Shown piece by piece: positions 26,011 through 33,991 of a DNA stretch of 45,952 bases (the stretch's first letter is position 1; each line of letters starts with the position of its first letter). Source of the DNA: Verrucomicrobiota bacterium (lineage in GTDB: Bacteria > Verrucomicrobiota > Verrucomicrobiia > Chthoniobacterales > Chthoniobacteraceae); assembly GCA_009885995.1 (NCBI GenBank), contig VFJQ01000045.1, positions 1 to 45,952 on the forward strand. Direction: 5' to 3'. The position numbers were made by a program, and so were the translations under genes. The notes beneath the pieces were generated by a model. It was not told the origin of the DNA and ran no database searches. It saw only the letters and a program-made list of their open reading frames with translations.

Positions 26011-26754
26011 ATGAGATTCGCCAACCAAGTCGCCATCGTCACCGGAGCCGGCCGCGGGATCGGCCACGCCATCGCCCTGCGCCTCGCCGGGGAAGGTTGC
26101 CGCGTCGCCGTCGTCAGCCGCACCGAGCCGAACGCCAACAAGACCGCCGAGGAGATCAACACCAGGCACACCGGGCTCGCGATCCCCTACGCCGTCGATG
26201 TCGCCGACTTCGCCGCGGTGAAGGCGCTGGTCGAGCGCATCCTTGCCGATTTCTCCCGCATCGACATCCTCGTGAACAACGCCGGCCTCACCCGCGACGG
26301 CCTCTCGATGCGCATGAGCGAAGCGGACTGGGACGCCGTGCTCGACACGAATCTCAAGGGCGCCTTCGCCTTCATCCAGGCCGTCGAGCGCCCGATGATG
26401 AAGCAGCGCAGCGGCCGCATCGTGAACATCGCCAGTGTCGCCGGTCTCATGGGCAACGCCGGCCAGGCCAACTACGCCGCGAGCAAAGCCGGCCTGATCG
26501 GCCTCACCAAAACGATCGCCCGCGAGCTCGCCAGCCGGAACGTGACCTGCAACGCCGTCGCCCCCGGTTTCATCGGCACCGACATGACCGACGTGCTCTC
26601 GCAGGAGATCAAGGACGCCGTCGCGAAGAACATCCCGATGGCGAAATTCGGCGAGCCCGGCGACATCGCCGCCGCCGTCGCTTTCCTCGCCAGCGCCGAG
26701 GCAAAATACATCACCGGCCAATGCCTCACGGTCGATGGAGGCATGGTGATGTGA
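26011..26754 (+). CDS. fabG: 3-oxoacyl-[acyl-carrier-protein] reductase
   Basis: 247-residue short-chain dehydrogenase that reduces 3-oxoacyl-ACP with NADPH in fatty-acid elongation. Motifs: TGAGRGIG cofactor loop (11-18), NNAG (89-92), catalytic Asn114, Ser142, Tyr155 and Lys159 (YAASK), APGFIGTDMT, and the C-terminal GQCLTVDGGMVM typical of FabG. Start ATG 26011. The 138-bp divergent spacer upstream (25873-26010) holds a possible TTGGCA (25965-25970). The stop overlaps the sixA start by 1 nt (TGATG). No other fab gene is near, so a related SDR with another acyl substrate is possible, but FabG is the best call. Confidence 0.92.
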   Translation: MRFANQVAIVTGAGRGIGHAIALRLAGEGCRVAVVSRTEPNANKTAEEINTRHTGLAIPYAVDVADFAAVKALVERILADFSRIDILVNNAGLTRDGLSMRMSEADWDAVLDTNLKGAFAFIQAVERPMMKQRSGRIVNIASVAGLMGNAGQANYAASKAGLIGLTKTIARELASRNVTCNAVAPGFIGTDMTDVLSQEIKDAVAKNIPMAKFGEPGDIAAAVAFLASAEAKYITGQCLTVDGGMVM

Positions 26755-27221
26755 TGGACCTCTTCCTTCTCCGCCACGCAGACGCGAATACCGAGGCCGC
26801 GAGCGACGACGGCCGCAAGCTCTCCGACAAGGGTGAGGGCCAGGCGAAGAAAGTCGCGCGCTTCATCGAGGCACAGCATCTCGAGCCAGACCTCATCCTC
26901 ACCAGCCCGGTGCGCCGTGCCCAGCAGACGGCTGAAGTCATCGCCACGCATCTCCGCGCCGAGCTTGTCACCGTGCGCTGGGCCGCGTGTGGGATGCATC
27001 CCGAGGCAGCACTCGACGAACTGCGCGCCTACGTGAAGTTCGATCGCGTGATCCTCGTCGGGCACGAGCCGGACTTCTCCCAACTCGCCGCGCACCTGCT
27101 CGGCCTGCGCGACCCGACGCAAATCCGCATCCGCAAGGCCTCGCTTACCTTCCTCGAACTTGCCGCCCTCACCCCGGGCGCCGCGCGGCTGCAATGGTCC
27201 GTGCCGTGCCGAATGATGTAA
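26754..27221 (+). CDS. sixA: Phosphohistidine phosphatase SixA
   Basis: 155-residue histidine-phosphatase-superfamily protein. Its start MDLFLLRHADAN carries the RH motif (Arg7-His8, the phospho-acceptor). It also has LTSPVRRAQQTAEVI (49-63) and the second catalytic His104 in LVGHEPDFS. SixA removes phosphate from histidines of phosphotransfer domains or PTS proteins in E. coli. The ATG overlaps the fabG stop by 1 nt, and its own TAA overlaps the next ATG by 1 nt, so translation is probably coupled. Its location upstream of a histidine kinase gene in the same run of genes is suggestive but does not prove that kinase is a target. Confidence 0.88.
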   Translation: MDLFLLRHADANTEAASDDGRKLSDKGEGQAKKVARFIEAQHLEPDLILTSPVRRAQQTAEVIATHLRAELVTVRWAACGMHPEAALDELRAYVKFDRVILVGHEPDFSQLAAHLLGLRDPTQIRIRKASLTFLELAALTPGAARLQWSVPCRMM

Positions 27222-27904
27222 TGAACACACACACGACCCTCCACATCGCCGACTTCGCCACCGACGCCGCGCGCACCATCCTCGACCTCGGCCGCACCGC
27301 GATCATTGAGCGCGGCTTATTCCGACTCGGCCTCGCCGGCGGCGATACGCCGCGAATCGTCTATGCCGCGATGGCCGAAGGCGGCGCGGATTTCCCATGG
27401 GCGAAGACGCAGATCACCTTCGGCGACGAGCGCTGCGTGCCTCCCGAAGACAAGGACAGCAACTACCGCATGGCGCGCGAGTCCCTGCTCAGCGCCGCAC
27501 CGATCGCGCAAGGAAACGTCTTCCGCATGCACGGCGAGATCGATCCCGCCGCCGCCGCCGCCGAATATGAAGCGAAGCTCGCCGCCGTCGCCATGCGCTG
27601 CGGCGAGGCGCGCTACGTCCACGACGTGCTCCTGCTCGGCCTCGGCCCGGACGGCCACACCGCGTCGCTCTTCCCCGGCTCGCCAGCGCTCGATGAAAGC
27701 ACGCGCAACGTCATCCCCGTGATCGGCCCAAAGCCGCCGCCACAGCGCCTCACGATGACCTTCCCGCTCATCAACGCCGCGCGCCGCGTCATCTTCCTCG
27801 TGAAGGACGCCGGCAAAGCGCAGGTCGTCGCCGAAGTGCAGGCCGGCGATCCGCGCCATCCCGCCTCGCGAGTCACCTCGGCGACGTGGCTGCTCGGGTT
27901 CTAG
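27221..27904 (+). CDS. pgl: 6-phosphogluconolactonase
   Basis: 227 residues, the usual length of the NagB-like DevB/Pgl family, which hydrolyses 6-phosphogluconolactone in the oxidative pentose phosphate pathway. Visible signatures: LGLAGGDTPRIVYAAM for sugar-phosphate binding, ITFGDERCVPPEDKDSNY, LLLGLGPDGHTASLFPGSPA, and RLTMTFPLINAARRVIFLV near the end. ATG 27221 overlaps the sixA stop (TAATG). The last 19 nt overlap the GTG-started sensor kinase gene. No zwf or gnd gene is in the window. Confidence 0.93.
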   Translation: MNTHTTLHIADFATDAARTILDLGRTAIIERGLFRLGLAGGDTPRIVYAAMAEGGADFPWAKTQITFGDERCVPPEDKDSNYRMARESLLSAAPIAQGNVFRMHGEIDPAAAAAEYEAKLAAVAMRCGEARYVHDVLLLGLGPDGHTASLFPGSPALDESTRNVIPVIGPKPPPQRLTMTFPLINAARRVIFLVKDAGKAQVVAEVQAGDPRHPASRVTSATWLLGF

Positions 27905-29877
27905 CTTTCCTCGCGGCAGCGCTCCTCGCCCACGCACAGGACGCGCCGCGCCTGCTCACGACCGCGCGGGAACTCCGCGCGCTCTCGGCGGATGAAGCAA
28001 AGCTCCCCCACCCCGTGCGCCTGCGCGCGATCGTCACGCTCGTTGAAGCGAACGGCACGACCTTTCTCCGCGACGAAACCGGCGCCACGTTCATCCGCGC
28101 GCAGACGCGATTTCAGCTTCACAGCGGCCAGCGCATCGAGGTGGAAGGCGACACGTTTCCCGGGCTCTACGTCACCGGCATCGTGCCGGGAAAAGTGACC
28201 GTGCTGGCCGAAGGCGAACCGCCCGCGCCGCTCGCGCTCAGCTACGAGCAGCTCGCGTCCGGGCAGTTTCACTACGAGTGGATCGAAGTGCGCGGGATCG
28301 TCCGTGCCGTCACCGCGATGGCGGACTACTCGGTCATCAAGCTCGCGCTCGGCGACGGCGCGATCGAGCTCTACCCGGTGACGAGCGACGTCGAATCCGC
28401 CGCGCCTCTGGTCGATGCAACCGTGCGCGTGGCCGGCATCGCCGCCGGCTTTATCAACGACCGCCGCCAGCTCGTGTCCCCGCACCTCCGCCTCCGCTCG
28501 CTTGCCGACATCGCGGTGCTCGAACCCGCACCCGCGGAGCCTTCCATCACTCCGGCGGCGGAACTGCTGCGCTTCGCTCCGGGAGGTCGCGCTGGGCATC
28601 GTGTGAAAGTGCGCGGCACCGTGATGCATCACGAGCCCGGCATCGCCGTGTATCTGCGCGACGCGGGCCAGGGACTTCGCGTGCGGACGACGAGCCGCGA
28701 TGACTTCACGCCCGGCGAAGTGGTCGATGCACTCGGCTTCCCCGTGATGGGCACCTTCAGCGCCGAACTCGCCGACGCCGTCGCGCTCCGCACCGGCGAG
28801 ACGGGCGACATCCCGCCTGCCGACGCGAGCATGAAGGACTTGCTGAGCGGCCGGCACGATGCGGACCTCGTGCGCGTGGAAGCGGACGTGCGCGACGTGG
28901 TGCGCGAAGGTGAGCGGCTCGCGCTCGCGATGCAGGCCGAAGGCGCCGTGTTCCTCGCCACCGTCCACCCGTGCCCGCCGGACGCCGCCGTGCCGTCCAT
29001 CGGCGCGCGCCTGCGGCTCACCGGCATCTGCCGCGTGGCCGAGACGACGCAGCCCGCGCGCAGCTTCAACACCCGCGCGGGCACGTTCGAGCTGCTCGTG
29101 CGCTCGCCCGGCAGCGACATCGAAGTGCTGCGCCGCCCGCCGTGGTGGACTGCGCAGCGCCTCGCCATCGCCACTTCCGCGCTGCTCGCACTGGTGCTGC
29201 TCGCGCTCGCGTGGGTCGCGCTCCTGCGGCGGCAGGTGCTGCGGCAAACCGCGCTCATCCGCTCGCAGGTTGAAGTCGTGGCCGTCGCCGACGAGCGGCA
29301 GCGGATCGCGCGCGAATTTCACGACACGCTGGAGCAGGAACTCGTCGGCGTGAGCCTGCGCCTCGATGCAGCGGCGACGCGCGCCGAGGACTCGACGCTC
29401 CGCGATTTGCTGATGGCTACGCACCGACTGGTGCAGCAGCTCCAGGCCGGCGCGCGCAGCTTCGTGTGGAATCTGCGCGATGCGACCGACGCCGCGCAAC
29501 CGCTCGCCAGCGCGATCTCCGCCGCCGTCGCGAACCTCACCGCGGGGCGCCAGGTCGAAGTCCGCAGCACCGGTGAGGCGCACCGCGTTCCCGCCGCGAT
29601 CCGTCACGAGTTGCTGCGCGTCGCGCAGGAAGCCACGACCAACGCCGTGAAGCACGGCGGCGCGCAGCACATCGCGATCACGCTGGAGTTCACGGACAAC
29701 ACGGCGGGCCTGCGCGTCCACGACGACGGCGCAGGCTGCGACCCGGAGACGCCCGTGCCACCGGGCCATTTCGGTTTGATCGGGATGCGCGAACGCGTGC
29801 AAAAACTCGGCGGCACTTTCGTCTTCCGCAGCGCACCGGGCACGGGCACGACAGTCGAAGTCGCCGTGCCGCTTTAA
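27886..29877 (+). CDS. NarL-family sensor histidine kinase with OB-like periplasmic repeats
   Basis: It starts with GTG 27886, 19 nt inside pgl, giving a good signal sequence (MAARVLAFLAAALLAHAQ); a later start would lose it. The ~400-residue periplasmic region consists of about four OB-fold-like segments of similar pattern (VRLRAIVTLVEANGTTFLRD, WIEVRGIVRAVT, GHRVKVRGTVMHHEPGIAVY, VRVEADVRDVV). A membrane helix (about 424-447, LAIATSALLALVLLALAWVA) leads to the HisKA_3 dimerisation helix with phospho-acceptor His479 (AREFHDTLEQE). The HATPase domain has QEATTNAVKHGG, VHDDGAGCDP, GLIGMRERVQKLGG and GTGTTVEVAVPL. 663 residues. The response regulator starts 7 nt after the stop, so they form a two-component pair. 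The ligand is unknown. Confidence 0.88.
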   Translation: MAARVLAFLAAALLAHAQDAPRLLTTARELRALSADEAKLPHPVRLRAIVTLVEANGTTFLRDETGATFIRAQTRFQLHSGQRIEVEGDTFPGLYVTGIVPGKVTVLAEGEPPAPLALSYEQLASGQFHYEWIEVRGIVRAVTAMADYSVIKLALGDGAIELYPVTSDVESAAPLVDATVRVAGIAAGFINDRRQLVSPHLRLRSLADIAVLEPAPAEPSITPAAELLRFAPGGRAGHRVKVRGTVMHHEPGIAVYLRDAGQGLRVRTTSRDDFTPGEVVDALGFPVMGTFSAELADAVALRTGETGDIPPADASMKDLLSGRHDADLVRVEADVRDVVREGERLALAMQAEGAVFLATVHPCPPDAAVPSIGARLRLTGICRVAETTQPARSFNTRAGTFELLVRSPGSDIEVLRRPPWWTAQRLAIATSALLALVLLALAWVALLRRQVLRQTALIRSQVEVVAVADERQRIAREFHDTLEQELVGVSLRLDAAATRAEDSTLRDLLMATHRLVQQLQAGARSFVWNLRDATDAAQPLASAISAAVANLTAGRQVEVRSTGEAHRVPAAIRHELLRVAQEATTNAVKHGGAQHIAITLEFTDNTAGLRVHDDGAGCDPETPVPPGHFGLIGMRERVQKLGGTFVFRSAPGTGTTVEVAVPL

Positions 29878-29883
29878 ACTCCG

Positions 29884-30516
29884 ATGCCCAAACCGAAGCC
29901 CATCCGCATCCTTGTCGTGGACGATCATCACGTCGTCCGCAGCGGGCTCGCCGCATCGCTGGGACTCGAAGACGATCTCAGCGTCGTCGCCGAGGCGGGC
30001 GATGCGGACGAGGCGCTCGCGCAGTTTCGCAAACACCAGCCCGATGTCGTGCTCATGGACATGCGCCTGCCCGGCGCGAGCGGCACCGCCACCACCGCCG
30101 CACTGCGCCGCGAATGGCCGGATGCGCGCGTAATCATCTTCACGACCTTCGACGGCGACGAAGACGTGTATCGCGCCATGCAAGCCGGCGCGCGGGGTTA
30201 CCTGCTCAAGTCCGCGCCTCGCGACGAACTGCTGCGCGCGATCCGCACCGTCGCGAGCGGCGAGCGCTTTCTGCCGCCGGAGCTTTCGCTACGCCTCGCA
30301 CAACGCGTCTCGGAGCAGGACATCAGCGAGCGAGAGATCGAGGTGCTGCGGCTCGTCAGCGCCGGCAAGAGCAACAAGGAGATCGGCGCCGCGCTGCACA
30401 TCGCGGAGGACACCGTGAAACGGCATGTGAGCAACGTGCTCGCGAAGCTCGGCGTGAATGACCGCGCGCAGGCCGCGACCGAAGCGATCCGGCGTGGCTT
30501 TCTCCACTTCGACTGA
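29884..30516 (+). CDS. NarL/LuxR-family response regulator
   Basis: 210 residues. The receiver domain has the acidic pair Asp13-Asp14 (VVDDHH), phospho-acceptor Asp59 (VVLMDMRLPG), Thr87/Thr88 (FTTFDG) and conserved Lys109 (GYLLKSA). The LuxR-type HTH at the C-terminus (SEREIEVLRLVSAGKSNKEI...AEDTVKRHVSNVLAKLGV) binds DNA. It is cognate to the kinase gene 6 nt upstream. Possible targets include its own operon or the downstream DUF1549/DUF1553 gene 73 nt away, but no repeated operator was recognised. Confidence 0.93.
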   Translation: MPKPKPIRILVVDDHHVVRSGLAASLGLEDDLSVVAEAGDADEALAQFRKHQPDVVLMDMRLPGASGTATTAALRREWPDARVIIFTTFDGDEDVYRAMQAGARGYLLKSAPRDELLRAIRTVASGERFLPPELSLRLAQRVSEQDISEREIEVLRLVSAGKSNKEIGAALHIAEDTVKRHVSNVLAKLGVNDRAQAATEAIRRGFLHFD

Positions 30517-30589
30517 CCCGGGCGCTCACCCGAAAGTGTTACTGAAAAATCCCCCGCCTGCCGGCGTGCCTTGCGGGTTATCTTCCGCG

Positions 30590-33500
30590 ATGCTCCGCCC
30601 TGTGAAACTCCTCGCCAGCCTCCTCTTTGCCTGCGCCGCGCCCGCATTTGCGGCGAGCTACGACGACCTCATCGCGAAGGACAAGCCGATCGAACATTGG
30701 AGCGCTAACCCGGCGAAGACCGAGTCGCTGCTGCAAGACGGGGCGAAGATCGTTCCCGGGCCGCGACCGCCGCAACATCCGCAGTTCGGAGCGGAGAATC
30801 ACGGCATCGCTTTCTCCAAGCCGGGCGCGAGCTTACGACTGACGGATCCGGAGAAGCGCTTTGCGTTCAAGAAGGGCGAAGGCATCACGCTCGAGGCATG
30901 GGTGCAGTGCGATGGGATCGGCGACGGCGGGAATGCCTACATCGTCGGCAAGGGACGCACGGGCGCGGCGGGGCAGCCGGCGCACAATCAAAACTGGGCG
31001 CTGCGCCTGTTCGGGCAGGACGGCACGGCGCGCGTGAATTTCCTCTTCCGCGACGAACGCAACGCGACCGACGGCAATCAGGATTTCTGGCATCGCTGGG
31101 CTTCGACCACCGGGTTCCTGCCGGGCGAAGGGTGGCATCACGTCGCGGTCACTTACACGTTCGGCGACGCCGAGAGCATCCGCGGTTACATCGACGGCAC
31201 GGAGGTGAAGGGCACGTGGGACATGGGAGGGCCGACCGACCTCGGGCCGTGGGCTGACGATGGCGAAGTGTGGCTCGGCAATGGCGTGGGCGGCTCCATG
31301 GCGCTGCGCGGCAAGCTGGATGAAGTCGCGATCTACCGCGCGGCGCTTTCTGCGGAGACGATCAAGTCGCGCGGCGGCAAAGGCGCACCGGCCAAGCCCG
31401 AGGCTCCGGCGCCGATCGTGAAGCTCGACGAACTGCCGAAAGGCATCGTGAGCGTGGAAGTTTTCGAGCACGGCGTGAGCGACACCGATGCGATCGTCGG
31501 CGACTGGACGAACAACGATTCCGAGGCGTCGAAAACCTCCGCGGGCGTCGTGGCCGCGTGGAATGATGTGCCGGAGACGAAGACCGAAGCGTGGACCGAG
31601 CCGGCTTTCGCGCTCGCGGATCTCATCCCGAAGTATTCGCCGCGCGGCGTGCGGCGCGATCGTTCGATTCCGTTTCTCGTCCGGTTTTCCGGCGCGGTGA
31701 CGCTGCCGCCGGGCGAGCATCGTTTCCTCGTCCGTGCGCTGCGCGGCGGGCGGCTTTCGATTGATGGCAAGATCGTCGCGAAGTCCGATTTCGCCCCGAA
31801 GAAAGTCGGCGTTGAGCGCGCTTCGGATGCCGAGGCGGTGGTCGATCAATCCGAGATCCAGCTCGTGAAAGAGACCGCGCTGATGATGCCGGGACACAGC
31901 GAGGCGATGGCGACGATCAAGGGCGACGGCAAACCGCACGTGATCGTGCTCGAGACGTTCGTCGGCGGGAAGAATCTGCGGCCTGAAGTCGGTCGACCGA
32001 GTGTGAGCGTGTCGAAGGATGGCGCCCCGTTCCGGTTGGTCACGTGCGACGACAACGTGATCGAGTTCACCGACGAGGGCTGGCACAAATACGCGAACGA
32101 GCAGCGCGCACGCATCGCCGATCTCGCGGCGCAGCGGCGCGTGCATCCGGAGGAAGTCGCGTATTGGAAAACGCGCCACGAACTCGCCCGCACGGAGATC
32201 GCGAAGAAACCAGCGCTGCCGCTCAAGAGCGTCGATGCCTACATCGACGACAAGCTCACCACCCTAAAGCTCTCCCCTGCTCCGCTCACCGACGACGCCA
32301 GCTTCCTCCGCCGCGCGACGCTCGACACGATCGGGCTGCTTCCGACGCCGGATGAACTCACCGCCTTTCTCGCCGACAAATCGCCGGACAAACGCACGAA
32401 GGCCATCGACCGCCTGCTCGCCGATGTGCGCTGGGCGGACCAGTGGATTCCGTATTGGCAGGACGTGCTCGCGGAGAACCCCGCGATCCTCAAGGCCACG
32501 CTCAACAACACCGGGCCGTTCCGCTTCTTCCTCAAGGACGCGCTGCGCGACAACTGGGCGATGGATCGCTTCCTCACCGCGCTCATCCTCATGGAAGGCA
32601 GCGCGCGCAACGGCGGCAGCGCCGGCTTCGCGATCGCGACGCAGAACGACCTGCCGATGGCGAACAAGGCGCAGATCGTTTCGTCCGCCTTCCTCGCGAT
32701 GGAGATGAAATGCGCGCGGTGCCATGACGCGCCGAATCATCCGTTCAACCAGGAGGATCTCTTCGCCATGTCCGCGATGCTCCAGCGCTCGCCGCTGACG
32801 GTGCCCGGATCGAGCCTCACGCAGGGGCTCAACGTGAACAGCCACGTCGTCGTCTCGCTCAAGCCGGGGCAGAAGATCGACGCGCACTTCCCGTTCGATG
32901 AATTGAAGACCGAGCCGCTGCCGGGCGTGATGCGCAACGAGGAAGACTCGCGCGAACAACTCGCCGCCATCATCACCGACCCGCGCAACGAACGCTTCGC
33001 GCAAGTCGTCGCGAACCGCCTGTGGGAGCGGCTGCTCGGCTTCGGCATCGTCGATCCCGTGGACGACTGGGACGCCGCGCGGCCTTCGCATAAGGATCTG
33101 CTCACGTGGCTCGGGCGTGAATTCATCAGCCACGACTACGACCTCAAGCACGTCGCGCGGCTCGTCATGAACTCCGCGGCGTATCAGCGTGTCGTCACCG
33201 TCGAAGGCTCGCGCCTCGCGAAGCCGGACGAACGCGTGTTCCAAGGCCAGGCGCGGCGCCGGCTCACGGCGGAGCAACTCGTGGACACGCTCTTCCAGGT
33301 CGCGGGCAAGGAGTTCGACTGCGAGGAGCTGAATCTTGACCTCGATGCGCGCCGCACGATCAAGGACTTCCTCAACCTCGGCTACCCGCAGCGCGCGTGG
33401 GAATTCGTCGGCTTGAGCAATGAGCGCGACCGTCCCTCGCTCGGCAAACCGGGAGCGCAGCCCTTCCTCGATGTGCTCGTGAACTTCGGCTGGCGCGACT

Positions 33501-33979
33501 CGCGCGCGGAGCCGAAGTCCGTCCGCGAGGAAGCGCCCAACGTGCTCCAGCCAGCCATCGTCGCAAACGGCATCCTCGGTGCGCGCATCACGCGCCTGAG
33601 CGATGACAGCGCCTTCACCGCGCTCGCCCTGCGCGACCAACCGCTCGACGAACTCATCACGCAGCTTTTCCAGCGCGTCCTCAGCCGCGCGCCGAGCGCG
33701 AAGGAGCGCGGCGCCTTCACCGCCATGCTGCAAGATGGCTACGCGGATCGCGTTCGCGCCGTGCCGAGCGGCGACCTGCCGAAGAAGCCGCGCATGACGA
33801 AGTTCGCCATGTGGAGCAATCACCTCCACCCCGATTCGACGCCGGTTGTCTATGAGCGCGAGCGCATCATCCGCGCCGGCGATCCCGCCACGCCGCGCCT
33901 CGTCGCCGATTGGCGCGAGCGCATGGAAGACGCCGTCTGGGCGCTCATGCTCACGCCGGAATTCACCTTCGTCCCTTAA
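30590..33979 (+). CDS. Secreted LamG + DUF1549/DUF1553 cytochrome-c-like protein
   Basis: Start at ATG 30590 (MLRPVKLLASLLFACAAPAFAA, a signal peptide); the frame is open upstream but overlaps the regulator gene. 1,129 residues. An N-terminal concanavalin/LamG-like domain (~60-265; GITLEAWVQCDG, GEGWHHVAVTYTFGDAESI, LDEVAIYRAALS) is followed by a beta-rich region. A DUF1549 domain (from ~545; DASFLRRATLDTIGLLPTPD) comes next, with a CxxCH heme-type motif Cys708-Ala-Arg-Cys711-His712 (MKCARCHDAPNHPF). The C-terminus is a DUF1553 domain (NRLWERLLGFGIVDPVDDWD, ARLVMNSAAYQR). This family is very abundant in Planctomycetes and Verrucomicrobia and is almost always paired with DUF1501, as here 12 nt downstream. 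The function is unresolved; a role in exported polymer degradation or redox chemistry is only inferred. Confidence 0.9.
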   Translation: MLRPVKLLASLLFACAAPAFAASYDDLIAKDKPIEHWSANPAKTESLLQDGAKIVPGPRPPQHPQFGAENHGIAFSKPGASLRLTDPEKRFAFKKGEGITLEAWVQCDGIGDGGNAYIVGKGRTGAAGQPAHNQNWALRLFGQDGTARVNFLFRDERNATDGNQDFWHRWASTTGFLPGEGWHHVAVTYTFGDAESIRGYIDGTEVKGTWDMGGPTDLGPWADDGEVWLGNGVGGSMALRGKLDEVAIYRAALSAETIKSRGGKGAPAKPEAPAPIVKLDELPKGIVSVEVFEHGVSDTDAIVGDWTNNDSEASKTSAGVVAAWNDVPETKTEAWTEPAFALADLIPKYSPRGVRRDRSIPFLVRFSGAVTLPPGEHRFLVRALRGGRLSIDGKIVAKSDFAPKKVGVERASDAEAVVDQSEIQLVKETALMMPGHSEAMATIKGDGKPHVIVLETFVGGKNLRPEVGRPSVSVSKDGAPFRLVTCDDNVIEFTDEGWHKYANEQRARIADLAAQRRVHPEEVAYWKTRHELARTEIAKKPALPLKSVDAYIDDKLTTLKLSPAPLTDDASFLRRATLDTIGLLPTPDELTAFLADKSPDKRTKAIDRLLADVRWADQWIPYWQDVLAENPAILKATLNNTGPFRFFLKDALRDNWAMDRFLTALILMEGSARNGGSAGFAIATQNDLPMANKAQIVSSAFLAMEMKCARCHDAPNHPFNQEDLFAMSAMLQRSPLTVPGSSLTQGLNVNSHVVVSLKPGQKIDAHFPFDELKTEPLPGVMRNEEDSREQLAAIITDPRNERFAQVVANRLWERLLGFGIVDPVDDWDAARPSHKDLLTWLGREFISHDYDLKHVARLVMNSAAYQRVVTVEGSRLAKPDERVFQGQARRRLTAEQLVDTLFQVAGKEFDCEELNLDLDARRTIKDFLNLGYPQRAWEFVGLSNERDRPSLGKPGAQPFLDVLVNFGWRDSRAEPKSVREEAPNVLQPAIVANGILGARITRLSDDSAFTALALRDQPLDELITQLFQRVLSRAPSAKERGAFTAMLQDGYADRVRAVPSGDLPKKPRMTKFAMWSNHLHPDSTPVVYERERIIRAGDPATPRLVADWRERMEDAVWALMLTPEFTFVP

Positions 33980-33991
33980 CTCTCCACGACC

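Noticed and set aside
25878..26753. Upstream extension of the sixA frame
   Set aside because: The extension is Arg-rich and overlaps fabG in another frame; the real start is ATG 26754, overlapping the fabG stop by 1 nt.
27901..30183. 760-residue open frame on the minus strand
   Set aside because: Antisense to the sensor kinase and regulator; composition is Arg/His/Ala-rich and no motif is present.
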